A DNA stretch of 42,256 nt from an uncultured Flavobacteriaceae bacterium (GCA_913062575.1 CAJXVT010000023.1:1-42256), one strand, 5' to 3'. Shown: positions 17,291 to 25,734, counted from the first letter of the stretch. The notes: a model not told the origin generated them from the letters alone. Made by a program: numbers and translations.

Positions 17291-19158
17291 TCTAAAATTA
17301 CAGTTCTGTTTTTGGGATATTTAACAGAATATCTGAGTTGTAGTTTTTTAGTGGTATTTGGATTTAAACTAAACTTCCATAGAATTTCTCCAGTTTCTTT
17401 ATTAAACTTTCCAGTATGCTTTTTTGCTAACTCTACCTTAATTTCTTCTAGAGTTGAAACAGGAATTTGATCAAATATCGAGATGTTGATTTTTTGAGAC
17501 TTGTTATTTTTTACAGTAATATTCCAAGCTCTATTTTCTTGCTTTTTACTCCCAATAAACTGTTTTGTTGTAAAGTCTTTAGATTTTTCTCTATTAATAG
17601 TAATGTTCTTATCTCTTCCTAAAGAGATTTTTAATTTATCAGTAACAAATCTGGTATCTAGCAAAGATTTACCAATATAAGTTCCTTCAAAATAAATAGA
17701 AGCTTCTCCTTCAAGTAAATTTAGTTTCTCCCAGTTATTTGCATAGGCAATCAAAAATGCATTTTTATCAATCTTAGGAATACTATAATATTGATAATCT
17801 ACATTCAGCTCATAGGTTTTCATTCCAACAGTATAATTTTTATTGCTAGATTTTAATGAATACGGAGCAGCAATTTCAAAATTAACTGTGGTTTGATTGA
17901 TGACTTGTTTGGTAGGAATAGCGTAATTATCCGTTTCTCTGGATCTTTTTAATTCCTTTGATTTTATTGTTTGCTGAGCAAAACCTAATGATTTGCGATC
18001 TCGTTTAATTCCCATTGCAGTAACTACAACTTCATCTAACACATTAGCGTCTTCTCTCATTTGTACATTCATATTAGAGCTATTAATGTTTCTTTCTACA
18101 TCTGTATAGCCTAAATATGAATATGATAAAACAGTAGCGTTTTCTGGAATTGTAATAGAGTAATGTCCATCAAAATCAGTTTCAGTTCCAATTGTTGTTC
18201 CTTTTATTAGAACACTTACACCAGGTAAAGCGCCACTAGCATCTGAAACAATCCCTGATACAGTTTTAATGTTTTTTGTATAAGTTGGAGGAGCCGAATT
18301 GTAATTTAAATAATGAGTTCTTAATTCTGGAGCTTCACTAGAAACACTTGGGTCTGAAGAAGAAAAACTAAGTTTTACGTTATTCCAATCAACTTTAGTA
18401 TTCTGTTTTACATTTGCTTTATAAACTAAATTTAAAGGACTGTTTATGTCTTTAACTCTTATGTCATAAGTAGGGAACCAACCTGCATTAGATACGTTGT
18501 AAACAAGTTCAAGTTTAATAGTAGTTGTTTTTGTTGCTTTAATTTTTATGATTGCTTCACCTGTAGCAAATTCTTTTTTAGATGAGAAGTTCCCAATTTG
18601 CTTTTTTATATCGTTTTGTTCTTTGTAAATGCTATTAATTCTTTCTCTAATTTTTAGAGCTTCTAACTTCAATACTTTGTATTTAGTTCCATAAAATGTA
18701 GAAGCATTTTTAAGATTTGTAGCGGTTAATGTTTGGTTTTTTCCGCCAATCTCTCTGTTTGATTGTAAAAATTTGGTTTCTTCTTTATTAATATTCTGAT
18801 AGGTGTTTTCTAAGCTAAGTTTATTTCTTAACGCTTTTAAATCATTCTCTAATTTAACTAACTCAGGACTTTTGGTTTGCTTCTTTAAATAATTTTTTTC
18901 AAAATTTACAGCTTGAATTTCTACATTATCAGAAGTTTTAACTTGTATACTTTTTCCATCAATAAATGGAGAGAGTTTTATAAATCTTAAAATGGTAGTT
19001 CCTTTGTTAATAGTCATCGTTTTTTTTCTTGTTACCTGAGCACTTTCAAGAAAAACAATAGCTTCATCTACTTTTGATGTAATTTTTTTTTCTGTGTTAG
19101 TTTGAGAAAAAATTGAGATAGAGCATAAAACGAAAAGAGTAAAAAATATTTTTTTCAT
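17287..19158 (-). CDS. DUF4139 protein with an inserted SusC-like regulatory domain and plug segment
   Basis: This 623-residue protein has a signal peptide (MKKIFFTLFVLCSISIFS). Residues about 30-130 resemble DUF4140, 95-190 form a coiled coil, and 200-620 are DUF4139 (MuiA-like), for example NVSNAGWFPTYDIRV near 221, WNNVKLSFSSSDPS near 258 and NWEKLNLLEGEASIYFEGTYIG near 470. Into DUF4139 is inserted a carboxypeptidase-D-like regulatory domain (about 297-370: VSGIVSDASGALPGVSVLIKG, DFDGHYSI, YSYLGYTDV) followed by LDEVVVTAMGIKRDRKSLG (374-392), a sequence that normally links that domain to the plug of SusC/RagA receptors. There is no beta-barrel. The function is unknown; it is probably periplasmic or surface-exposed. 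Confidence 0.88.
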   Translation of the reverse strand: MKKIFFTLFVLCSISIFSQTNTEKKITSKVDEAIVFLESAQVTRKKTMTINKGTTILRFIKLSPFIDGKSIQVKTSDNVEIQAVNFEKNYLKKQTKSPELVKLENDLKALRNKLSLENTYQNINKEETKFLQSNREIGGKNQTLTATNLKNASTFYGTKYKVLKLEALKIRERINSIYKEQNDIKKQIGNFSSKKEFATGEAIIKIKATKTTTIKLELVYNVSNAGWFPTYDIRVKDINSPLNLVYKANVKQNTKVDWNNVKLSFSSSDPSVSSEAPELRTHYLNYNSAPPTYTKNIKTVSGIVSDASGALPGVSVLIKGTTIGTETDFDGHYSITIPENATVLSYSYLGYTDVERNINSSNMNVQMREDANVLDEVVVTAMGIKRDRKSLGFAQQTIKSKELKRSRETDNYAIPTKQVINQTTVNFEIAAPYSLKSSNKNYTVGMKTYELNVDYQYYSIPKIDKNAFLIAYANNWEKLNLLEGEASIYFEGTYIGKSLLDTRFVTDKLKISLGRDKNITINREKSKDFTTKQFIGSKKQENRAWNITVKNNKSQKINISIFDQIPVSTLEEIKVELAKKHTGKFNKETGEILWKFSLNPNTTKKLQLRYSVKYPKNRTVILD

Positions 19159-19223
19159 AGCAGTAATTTTTTATAAAAATAGCGATAATAATTAAAGTTT
19201 AACACTAATGTAGAATCTAAATT

Positions 19224-19270
19224 GTTACATTTTTCTAGTTTACTCGTTTAAATGATAAGTAAACTAATAA
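19224..19270 (+). repeat. 47-base direct repeat, copy A, containing a palindrome
   Basis: It starts GTTACATTTTTC and ends GATAAGTAAACTAATAA, and matches 19450-19496 at 40 of 47 positions, with the last 17 identical. Inside it, TAGTTTACT (19236-19244) and AGTAAACTA (19258-19266) form a perfect 9-bp inverted repeat with 13 bases between, which could be a DNA operator or an RNA hairpin. Confidence 0.8.
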
Positions 19271-19391
19271 GGCAAAGTGTAAGCCTACGGTGATAGTTTC
19301 CAAGAACAAAATTCGTAAATGGTTTGCGCTTTGTTAGTTTGCTGTTAAATCTAAAACATCTGAAAATCAATGACTTTTAGGTGCTTTTTTT
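19258..19391 (+). ncRNA. Candidate structured RNA (leader or small RNA) ahead of the ABC transporter
   Basis: On the plus strand AGUAAACUAA (19258-19267) pairs with UUAGUUUGCU (19334-19343), and CAAAGUGUAAGCC (19273-19285) pairs with GGUUUGCGCUUUG (19321-19333). This gives 23 base pairs, four of them G-U, with one 5-base bulge and a 35-base loop. The minus strand would have four A-C mismatches, so the pairing points to a plus-strand RNA. CTAAAA/TTTTAG (19351-19356 and 19375-19380), then seven T at 19385-19391, may be a weak terminator. This stretch, the only gene-free one above 300 bases, holds no convincing reading frame. Confidence 0.5.
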
Positions 19392-19449
19392 GTTTAGTAT
19401 CTTTATTTCTAAGATTAAATTACTGTTCCTTATTTAACAGTTCAGCATC

Positions 19450-19496
19450 GTTACAATTTTTTATTTAGTTCGTTTAAAAGATAAGTAAACTAATAA
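19450..19496 (+). repeat. 47-base direct repeat, copy B, next to the ABC gene start
   Basis: It starts GTTACAATTTTTTATT and ends GATAAGTAAACTAATAA, and finishes 9 bases before the ABC ATPase start codon. The internal palindrome is degraded on its left side compared with copy A, but AGTAAACTAA (19484-19493) is intact. Confidence 0.8.
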
Positions 19497-19505
19497 AATA
19501 ATTTT

Positions 19506-20423
19506 ATGAATCAATTAATTGTAGACACAAAAAAGCTCAATTTTTCTTATACCAAGACAAGAAAAGACATTGAGAATTTGGAACTTAAAGTTCCAAAAGG
19601 AAGTATTTATGGTTTTCTAGGTCCAAACGGATCAGGAAAAAGCACCACAATCAGGTTATTACTCGGACTTTTAAAAAAGCAATCTGGAAATGTTGCTCTA
19701 TTTGGAGAACTATTTAACAGCAAAACGCGATTGAAGAGTTTAGATAAAGTAGGTGCGTTAATAGAGAATCCATCTTTGTATGAGCATCTAAATGCTGTAG
19801 AAAACCTAAAAATAGCAGCTAATTATCGACAAAACATTCCGTCTGGAAGAATAGAAGAAGTATTAGAGATTGTGAAATTATCGCATGCTAAAAAGAAAAA
19901 GGTAAAAGCCTATTCTTTAGGGATGAAACAACGATTAGGCTTAGCAATTTCTTTGTTAAGTAATCCAGAATTAATCATTTTAGATGAACCAACTAATGGT
20001 TTAGATCCTAAAGGGATCATAGAAATGAGAACGCTCATAAAAGAGCTTAATGAAAAATATGGAACCACCATTTTTATTTCTAGCCATTTATTAAGTGAAA
20101 TTGAAAGAACATGTACTCATGTTGGTATTATTAGAGATGGTAAAATGTTATTTCAAGACACAGTTAAAGAATTAAAATCATCTAAAGGTCAAAAAATGAT
20201 GATTGATATTGAAGTAGATAAATTTATTGACGCCATGACTGTTTTAGAAAAACTACAAAAAGAAAACACTTCTTTAGTAGATGAGTTTTTACAAATTGAA
20301 GTAGAAAACAAAGATGAAATTACAGTTGTAATAGACGCTTTAAGAGCTCAAAACGTAAAAGTCTATCAAGTTTCTATTAAAAATAATTTAGAAGAATTGT
20401 TCTTATCTCTAACTGAAAATTAA
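19506..20423 (+). CDS. ABC transporter ATP-binding protein
   Basis: This 305-residue ATPase has Walker A GPNGSGKST at 39-47, a Q-loop region after NPSLYEHL near 93, the signature YSLGMKQR near 136, Walker B LIILDEPTNGLD near 156-167, and the switch His in FISSHLLSEIERT near 192. A C-terminal extension of about 80 residues is typical of the CcmA/DrrA/BcrA group of export ATPases. With the permease 4 bases downstream it forms a two-gene exporter; drug, peptide or lipid substrates are possible. It follows the repeat and RNA-structure region, which may control it. Confidence 0.93.
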   Translation: MNQLIVDTKKLNFSYTKTRKDIENLELKVPKGSIYGFLGPNGSGKSTTIRLLLGLLKKQSGNVALFGELFNSKTRLKSLDKVGALIENPSLYEHLNAVENLKIAANYRQNIPSGRIEEVLEIVKLSHAKKKKVKAYSLGMKQRLGLAISLLSNPELIILDEPTNGLDPKGIIEMRTLIKELNEKYGTTIFISSHLLSEIERTCTHVGIIRDGKMLFQDTVKELKSSKGQKMMIDIEVDKFIDAMTVLEKLQKENTSLVDEFLQIEVENKDEITVVIDALRAQNVKVYQVSIKNNLEELFLSLTEN

Positions 20424-20427
20424 AACC

Positions 20428-21210
20428 ATGACAGCAGTATCATATTATTTATCAAACACCAAAAATGAAGTTATAAAACTGAAAAGAACTTTTGCATTTT
20501 GGTTGACAATTATTAGCGCTTTAATTTTTCCATTATTGTTTTTTATCGTGTATCTCGTAAAACATGAAAGTATGATTCCAGAGGACGGAGCAAATCCTTG
20601 GGGGAAATTTATGTTTAAACAAATACAGATCACAATACCATTTTTAGTGCCAATGTTTATTGTGCTAATTACAAGTTTAATAATACAAGTAGAACATAAA
20701 TCACATGGGATAAAACATTTATTCTCGTTGCCTATTCCTAAATGGAGTGTTTATTTCGGTAAACTATCAATTGTTATTTTTTCAATTATTGCAACGTATG
20801 TTTATTTCTTTTTAGCAATTTTGTTTTTCGGAGCCTTGTTAGGAATGTTTTATTCCGACTTAGGGTTTTTAGATTTTCAGCCAGATTATTTGAAATCTAT
20901 TAAAATGCTAACTATGTCACTTATAGCTTCGTTAGGTGTTGTGGGAATTCAGTTCTGGATGAGTTTTAGGTTCAAAAATTTTATTGTCCCTTTAGGAATT
21001 GGAATGACAATGGTTATTATGGGCTTGGTTGCTTCAAGAGCCCCAGAAGCTATTTATTTTCCGTATTCTTATAATGTTTTATCTATTTCTCTAGGAGAGA
21101 ATGCACCATTAACAATGGGGGTTTCAAGTATTACCTTATATAGCTTAATCTGTTTTGTTGTTACCTGTGTTCTAGGGTATTTAGATATTAAACGATTAAA
21201 TGTAAAATAA
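20428..21210 (+). CDS. ABC-2 type transporter permease
   Basis: This 260-residue protein has six hydrophobic segments (about 23-44, 67-88, 113-140, 160-180, 190-208, 232-253) and the N-terminal amphipathic stretch NTKNEVIKLKRTFAFW common in ABC-2 permeases of the bacitracin/lantibiotic-immunity type. It pairs with the preceding ATPase to make the exporter. The transported compound cannot be told from the sequence; no bacteriocin gene or two-component system is adjacent. Confidence 0.88.
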   Translation: MTAVSYYLSNTKNEVIKLKRTFAFWLTIISALIFPLLFFIVYLVKHESMIPEDGANPWGKFMFKQIQITIPFLVPMFIVLITSLIIQVEHKSHGIKHLFSLPIPKWSVYFGKLSIVIFSIIATYVYFFLAILFFGALLGMFYSDLGFLDFQPDYLKSIKMLTMSLIASLGVVGIQFWMSFRFKNFIVPLGIGMTMVIMGLVASRAPEAIYFPYSYNVLSISLGENAPLTMGVSSITLYSLICFVVTCVLGYLDIKRLNVK

Positions 21211-21228
21211 ATAGGGTCAATTAAAATT

Positions 21229-21268
21229 AAAAACTCCATTGGAATAGAAATATTTTAATGGAGTTTTT
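21229..21268. terminator. Intrinsic terminator between the ABC permease and GH3 genes
   Basis: AAAAACTCCATT (21229-21240) pairs perfectly with AATGGAGTTTTT (21257-21268) with a 16-base loop. A on one side and T on the other let it serve both convergent genes. Confidence 0.85.
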
Positions 21269-21278
21269 CTTTTGAGTT

Positions 21279-22805
21279 TTATTGATAATTATTTACGGAT
21301 AAGTGTATTAACTCATCAACAAACCAACGAGTATTTGATAGTCTAGGTACTTTATGTTGTCCGCCTAATTTTTCTTTTTCTTTTAGCCATTTATAAAATA
21401 ACCCTTGTTCTGCAATGTTGATTTTTGGCAAGGCCAATGTCATATTATGATATCGTTTTGCCTCATAATCTGAATTGATAGATTTTAAGGCATTGTCTAA
21501 TAACTCAGTAAAGTATTCTATGTTTTTTGGTGCTGATTTAAATTCGATAATCCATTCATGACCACCACTTTTGTTATCAACCATAAAAATAGGAGCAACT
21601 GTATAATCCGTAATTGTTGCATTTGTTTTTTTACATGCAACTTTCAACGCATCTTCTGCATTTTCAATAATCAACTCTTCTCCAAATACATTTATAAAAT
21701 GTTTTGTCCTACCCGTTATTTTTATGCGATATGGATCTGTAGAAGTAAACTTCACAGTGTCGCCAACTAAATATCGCCATAAACCACCATTTGTAGTAAT
21801 TACAACTGCGTAATTTACATCCTTTTTAACTTTAGAAATCGGAATCGCTTTTGAATTTTCTCCTTCGTATGTAGTCATCGGGATAAATTCATAAAAGATA
21901 CCATAATCTAACATTAATAATAATTCGTCAGAGCCATTTCTATCTTGAATTCCAAAGAATCCCTCAGACGCATTATAGGTTTCGTAGTATTTAAAATCCT
22001 TTTTCGGAATCAATTTTTTGTATTGTTCTCTATATGGATTAAAGTTTACGCCACCATGAAAGTAGACTTCCAAATTTGGCCAAACTTCTAAAATATTGTT
22101 TTTTCCTGTTTTTTCTAACACACGATTTAACAAGACCAACATCCAACTTGGTACGCCAACTAAACTTGTAATATTTTCATTAACCGTTTCATCAATGATA
22201 GCTTCCATCTTCGTTTCCCACTCGCTCATGGATGCAACTTCTAAACTAGGAGCAGAACTAAAGTCTGCCCAAAAAGGAAGATTTTCTGTGATGATTGCAG
22301 AAAGATCTCCGAAATAAGAATTATTGTCTTCATAAATAGCTGTGCTTCCACCTAGTTTCAAGCCTTTTCCAGTAAATAGTTGTGTGTCTTCATTGTTGTT
22401 TATATACAAGCAAAGCATGTCTTTACCAGCTTTCATATGACAATATTCTAAAGCTTCATCACTAACAGGGATAAATTTGCTTTTTGCATTTGTGGTTCCA
22501 CTAGACTTGGCAAACCATTTTATGGAGGTTGGCCAAAATAAATTTTGTTCACCTTTTCTACAGCGTTCAATTAAAGGCTCAATACTCTCATATTTTTGAA
22601 TGGGCACAACGTTTGTGAAATCTGTGTAATCCCGTATCGAAGTAAAATGATGCTCTTTGCCAAACTCTGTATTCTTAGCAGTGTTCAATAATTTAAACAG
22701 TAATTCCTCCTGAACATCTAGTGGGTATTTTAAAAACAACTCAATTTGATGCTTTCGTTTCTTTAAAAACCACGATAAAATTGAATTTACTAAAGGGAAT
22801 GACAT
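21279..22805 (-). CDS. GH3-family acyl-adenylate-forming enzyme
   Basis: This 508-residue protein belongs to the GH3 (auxin-responsive promoter) family of the ANL adenylating superfamily. The ATP-binding loop KSSGTTNAKSKFIPVS is at about 124-139, FHGGVNFNPY near 248, YNASEGFFGIQD near 277, and LWRYLVGDTVKFTS near 344 is the hinge region. Plant members join amino acids to jasmonate or auxin; the bacterial substrate is unknown and a carboxylic acid is assumed. It is divergent from the DUF2797-nitrilase pair. No signal peptide; cytoplasmic. Confidence 0.88.
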   Translation of the reverse strand: MSFPLVNSILSWFLKKRKHQIELFLKYPLDVQEELLFKLLNTAKNTEFGKEHHFTSIRDYTDFTNVVPIQKYESIEPLIERCRKGEQNLFWPTSIKWFAKSSGTTNAKSKFIPVSDEALEYCHMKAGKDMLCLYINNNEDTQLFTGKGLKLGGSTAIYEDNNSYFGDLSAIITENLPFWADFSSAPSLEVASMSEWETKMEAIIDETVNENITSLVGVPSWMLVLLNRVLEKTGKNNILEVWPNLEVYFHGGVNFNPYREQYKKLIPKKDFKYYETYNASEGFFGIQDRNGSDELLLMLDYGIFYEFIPMTTYEGENSKAIPISKVKKDVNYAVVITTNGGLWRYLVGDTVKFTSTDPYRIKITGRTKHFINVFGEELIIENAEDALKVACKKTNATITDYTVAPIFMVDNKSGGHEWIIEFKSAPKNIEYFTELLDNALKSINSDYEAKRYHNMTLALPKINIAEQGLFYKWLKEKEKLGGQHKVPRLSNTRWFVDELIHLSVNNYQ

Positions 22806-22863
22806 TGATTTGTTACTTGTTTAAATTATGATTGTAAAGTTCTAAAAACTTGCATATTTATAG

Positions 22864-22871
22864 TAAGTTTG
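22864..22871 (+). promoter_or_regulatory. -7 promoter box of the DUF2797 gene
   Basis: TAAGTTTG matches TAnnTTTG exactly, 45 bases before the preferred ATG at 22917. There is no well-spaced TTG upstream. Confidence 0.35.
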
Positions 22872-22916
22872 TTTGTTAAGCATTCACAACGAGTTAAAAA
22901 TACTAAATTCTTTTTT

Positions 22917-23711
22917 ATGAAATATCAAGGAGTCCTAAAAAAAATGCCCACAGAAAATTTAGAGACCATTCAATACTATCTAGATATGGGGTCTGACTTC
23001 TTGAATATGAATCAGTTATTAGGGAAAACCATAGAAATGACTTTTGAGAAATATGAGTGTTTAAATTGTCATTTAAATAAACAGATTTATCGTCAAGGGT
23101 TTTGTAAAAACTGTTTTTTTGAAACTCCAAATGCAGGTGATTGGATTATGAGACCAGAATTGAGTACGGCGCATTTAGGAATTGAAGACCGCGATTTAGA
23201 GTATGAAAAAAGAGTGCAATTAAAACCACACATTGTGTATCTAGCTAACTCTAGTAATGTAAAAGTAGGCGTAACAAGAAAGCAACAAGTACCAACACGT
23301 TGGATAGATCAAGGTGCACATGAAGCTATTGAAATAGTAGAGGTTCCTAACAGATATTTAGCAGGAATTACAGAGGTTGCTTTAAAAGAATTTGTTGCTG
23401 ATAAAACCAATTGGCGCAAGATGTTAAAGAATGATATTGAAGATGCAAACTTGTTAGAATGGCGAGAGAAATTGAAAGCCTATATTCCAGAAGAGGCAAA
23501 AGAATATTTTATAGATAATAATTCTGAAACACACTTGAACTTTCCTGTTAATAAATATCCAGAGAAACCAAAAAGTTTGAATATAGTAAAAGAACAATCG
23601 TATACAGGTACGCTTGTGGGAATAAAAGGGCAGTACTTGATTTTTGAAGACCAAACCGTTTTTAATGTAAGAGCTAACGAAGGTTTGGTAGTAACAATTA
23701 ATACTATATAG
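22917..23711 (+). CDS. DUF2797 protein with zinc-ribbon and GIY-YIG-like segment
   Basis: I start this at ATG 22917 (264 residues, MKYQGVLKKM) rather than at an upstream TTG, because MKYQG fits the family and the -7 box lies between. Cys residues in YECLNCHLNKQIYRQGFCKNC (about 39-59) form a probable zinc ribbon. HIVYLANSSNVKVGVTRKQQVPTRWIDQGA (about 93-122) resembles the core of GIY-YIG nucleases, with Tyr, Gly and Arg in suitable places. Biochemical function is not established; nucleic-acid binding is an inference. The nitrilase start follows its stop after one base, so the two are co-translated. Confidence 0.85.
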   Translation: MKYQGVLKKMPTENLETIQYYLDMGSDFLNMNQLLGKTIEMTFEKYECLNCHLNKQIYRQGFCKNCFFETPNAGDWIMRPELSTAHLGIEDRDLEYEKRVQLKPHIVYLANSSNVKVGVTRKQQVPTRWIDQGAHEAIEIVEVPNRYLAGITEVALKEFVADKTNWRKMLKNDIEDANLLEWREKLKAYIPEEAKEYFIDNNSETHLNFPVNKYPEKPKSLNIVKEQSYTGTLVGIKGQYLIFEDQTVFNVRANEGLVVTINTI

Positions 23712-23712
23712 G

Positions 23713-24663
23713 ATGAAAAACAATCTCTTAAAAGTGGCCTTAGCGCAAATATCTCCTGTTTGGTTAAACAAAGAAAAGACGTTAGGAAAAATAGAAAAGT
23801 CAATTATAGATGCTGCTAATGAAAACTGTGAATTGATTGTTTTTGGAGAAGCATTATTGCCTGGTTATCCATTTTGGATAGCACTTACAAATGGTGCGGA
23901 ATGGGATTCTAAAGTTCAAAAAGAATTACACTCAAAGTACGTTCGTAATTCTGTTACTATAGAAAAAGGCGAATTAAATTCGGTTTGCGCATTGGCAAGA
24001 GAACATCATATTGCTATTTATTTAGGAATTATGGAGCGTGCTGCAGATAGAGGAGGTCATAGTATTTATGCTTCACTTGTATATATAAATCAAGATGGTG
24101 AGATAAAATCTGTTCATCGTAAGCTTCAACCTACCTATGATGAACGCTTAACTTGGGCTCCAGGAGATGGAAATGGATTGCAGGTGCATCCTTTAAAAGA
24201 ATTTACTGTAGGAGGTTTAAATTGTTGGGAAAATTGGATGCCGCTGCCAAGAGCCGCTTTGTATGGTTTGGGAGAGGATTTACACATAGCAGTTTGGCCA
24301 GGAAGCGATCATAACACCAAAGATATTACACGTTTTATCGCAAGAGAATCACGTTCTTTTGTGATTTCTGTTTCTAGTTTAATGACAGAATCTGATTTTC
24401 CATCAGACACACTTCATATAGAGAAAATTTTAGAAAATGCTCCTGAAACTTTAGCTAACGGAGGTTCTTGTATTGCTTCGCCAAATGGTGAATGGTTGGT
24501 AGCTCCCGTTCTGCACAAAGAAGGATTGATTATTGAAACCTTAGATTTTAACCGTGTGTTGGAAGAGCGTCAAAATTTTGATCCAGTTGGGCATTATTCT
24601 CGACCAGATGTTACCAAGTTACATGTGAACAGAGAACGACAAAGTACCGTATCTTTTGATTAA
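23713..24663 (+). CDS. Nitrilase (carbon-nitrogen hydrolase family)
   Basis: This 316-residue cytoplasmic enzyme has the catalytic triad Glu46 (VFGEALLPGYPFW), Lys137 (VHRKLQPTYDERLTW) and Cys171 (GLNCWENWMPLPRAAL), plus the supporting Glu144. The C-W-E-N-x-x-P-L block is the mark of the true nitrilase branch, which turns nitriles into acids and ammonia, rather than of amidases. Substrate unknown. It forms a pair with the DUF2797 gene, and its stop overlaps the convergent LacI gene by four bases (TTAA). Confidence 0.9.
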   Translation: MKNNLLKVALAQISPVWLNKEKTLGKIEKSIIDAANENCELIVFGEALLPGYPFWIALTNGAEWDSKVQKELHSKYVRNSVTIEKGELNSVCALAREHHIAIYLGIMERAADRGGHSIYASLVYINQDGEIKSVHRKLQPTYDERLTWAPGDGNGLQVHPLKEFTVGGLNCWENWMPLPRAALYGLGEDLHIAVWPGSDHNTKDITRFIARESRSFVISVSSLMTESDFPSDTLHIEKILENAPETLANGGSCIASPNGEWLVAPVLHKEGLIIETLDFNRVLEERQNFDPVGHYSRPDVTKLHVNRERQSTVSFD

Positions 24664-25697
24664 TTTAAGAACAGAGGCTTTGTAGATTTACGCTCTACGA
24701 TATCTGTTTTAATAACAATAGTTTCACTTTCTTGTTTTTCTTCTTCTGCTAGTTCTAATTTATCAATTAGTCTTTCTGCAGCAGTTGCCCCCATTTGTTC
24801 TCCATGCTGGCTTACGGTAGTTAATTTGGGACTTGAGTGCCTTGCTAAAATCCCGTTAGAAAATGCTATCACAGAGAAGTCGTCTGGAATTTTATGCCCT
24901 TTTCTAATCGCAACTTTCATTGCTGCGATAGCAGATGATTCGTCAGTAGCAATTACAGCATCAATATTTTTCTCAGTAAAAATTGGAGTTAAGATATTTT
25001 CGTATTCCTTATAATCATCTTCTTTAATATTGATGATTAAATCTGTGTTTAGAGCAATGTTTTCGTTTTCTAAGCCTTTAACATATCCTTGGTGTCTTAA
25101 CCGTCCAATGTTTAAATTACTAAGGGTAGAAATAAATGCAATGTTTTTGTGTCCTGTTCTTGATAGGTGTTTTACTGCATTTACAGCTCCATCAAAATCA
25201 TTGGCTATTACTTTGTCGCAATCAATACTATTTGCAACTCTATCAAACATTACAATAGGTGTTCCTTCATTAATAATAGTGCTAAAGTGTGTGAAGTCAT
25301 TTTTCAATTCTGTCTCTTCAGCCATTGATAAAATGATTCCGTCAATACTTCCATTTGAAAGCATTTCTAATGTTTCGGTTTCTTTATCATAAGACTCATT
25401 AGAGATACACGAAATAATTTTGTAGCCTTTTTCATTAGCCACTTTCTCTACACCTTTAAATACTTGTGCGAAAAAATAATTCAACATATTGGGAATAATA
25501 ATTCCAATAGTTTTTGTCTTCCTGTTTTTTAGACTTATTGCATTAAAGTTTGGCTTGTAATTGTTCTCCTTTGCGTATTTCTGAATTTTCTCTTTGGTGC
25601 TTACACTAATTTCATAACTGTCATTTAGAGCTTTAGAAACGGTAGATATAGATACACTAAAATGATTGGCAATATCTTTTATGGTAAGTCTTTTCAT
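24660..25697 (-). CDS. LacI family transcriptional regulator
   Basis: This 345-residue protein has an N-terminal helix-turn-helix (TIKDIANHFSVSISTVSKALN, about 4-24) with hinge helix to residue 55, followed by a periplasmic-binding-protein-like sensor domain from about 60 (KTIGIIIPNMLNYFFAQVF) to the end, including VIATDESSAIAAMKVAIRKG near 246 and FSNGILARHSSPKLTTVSQ near 280. LacI members usually sense sugars. No sugar-use locus is adjacent; the glycosyltransferase operon ends 37 bases upstream and runs in the same direction, so the target is not clear. Confidence 0.93.
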   Translation of the reverse strand: MKRLTIKDIANHFSVSISTVSKALNDSYEISVSTKEKIQKYAKENNYKPNFNAISLKNRKTKTIGIIIPNMLNYFFAQVFKGVEKVANEKGYKIISCISNESYDKETETLEMLSNGSIDGIILSMAEETELKNDFTHFSTIINEGTPIVMFDRVANSIDCDKVIANDFDGAVNAVKHLSRTGHKNIAFISTLSNLNIGRLRHQGYVKGLENENIALNTDLIINIKEDDYKEYENILTPIFTEKNIDAVIATDESSAIAAMKVAIRKGHKIPDDFSVIAFSNGILARHSSPKLTTVSQHGEQMGATAAERLIDKLELAEEEKQESETIVIKTDIVERKSTKPLFLN

Positions 25698-25734
25698 TGA
25701 AAAAAAATTGAAATACCAAAATACAAAAAATAGA

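Noticed and set aside
22869..22916. Longer DUF2797 protein starting at TTG 22869
   Set aside because: The ATG at 22917 gives the family-like N-terminus MKYQG and lies after the -7 box; the extra 16 residues look like untranslated leader.
23454..23803. Two minus-strand frames of about 105 codons over DUF2797 and nitrilase genes
   Set aside because: They are antisense to two well-supported genes and have the aromatic-rich composition of shadow frames.
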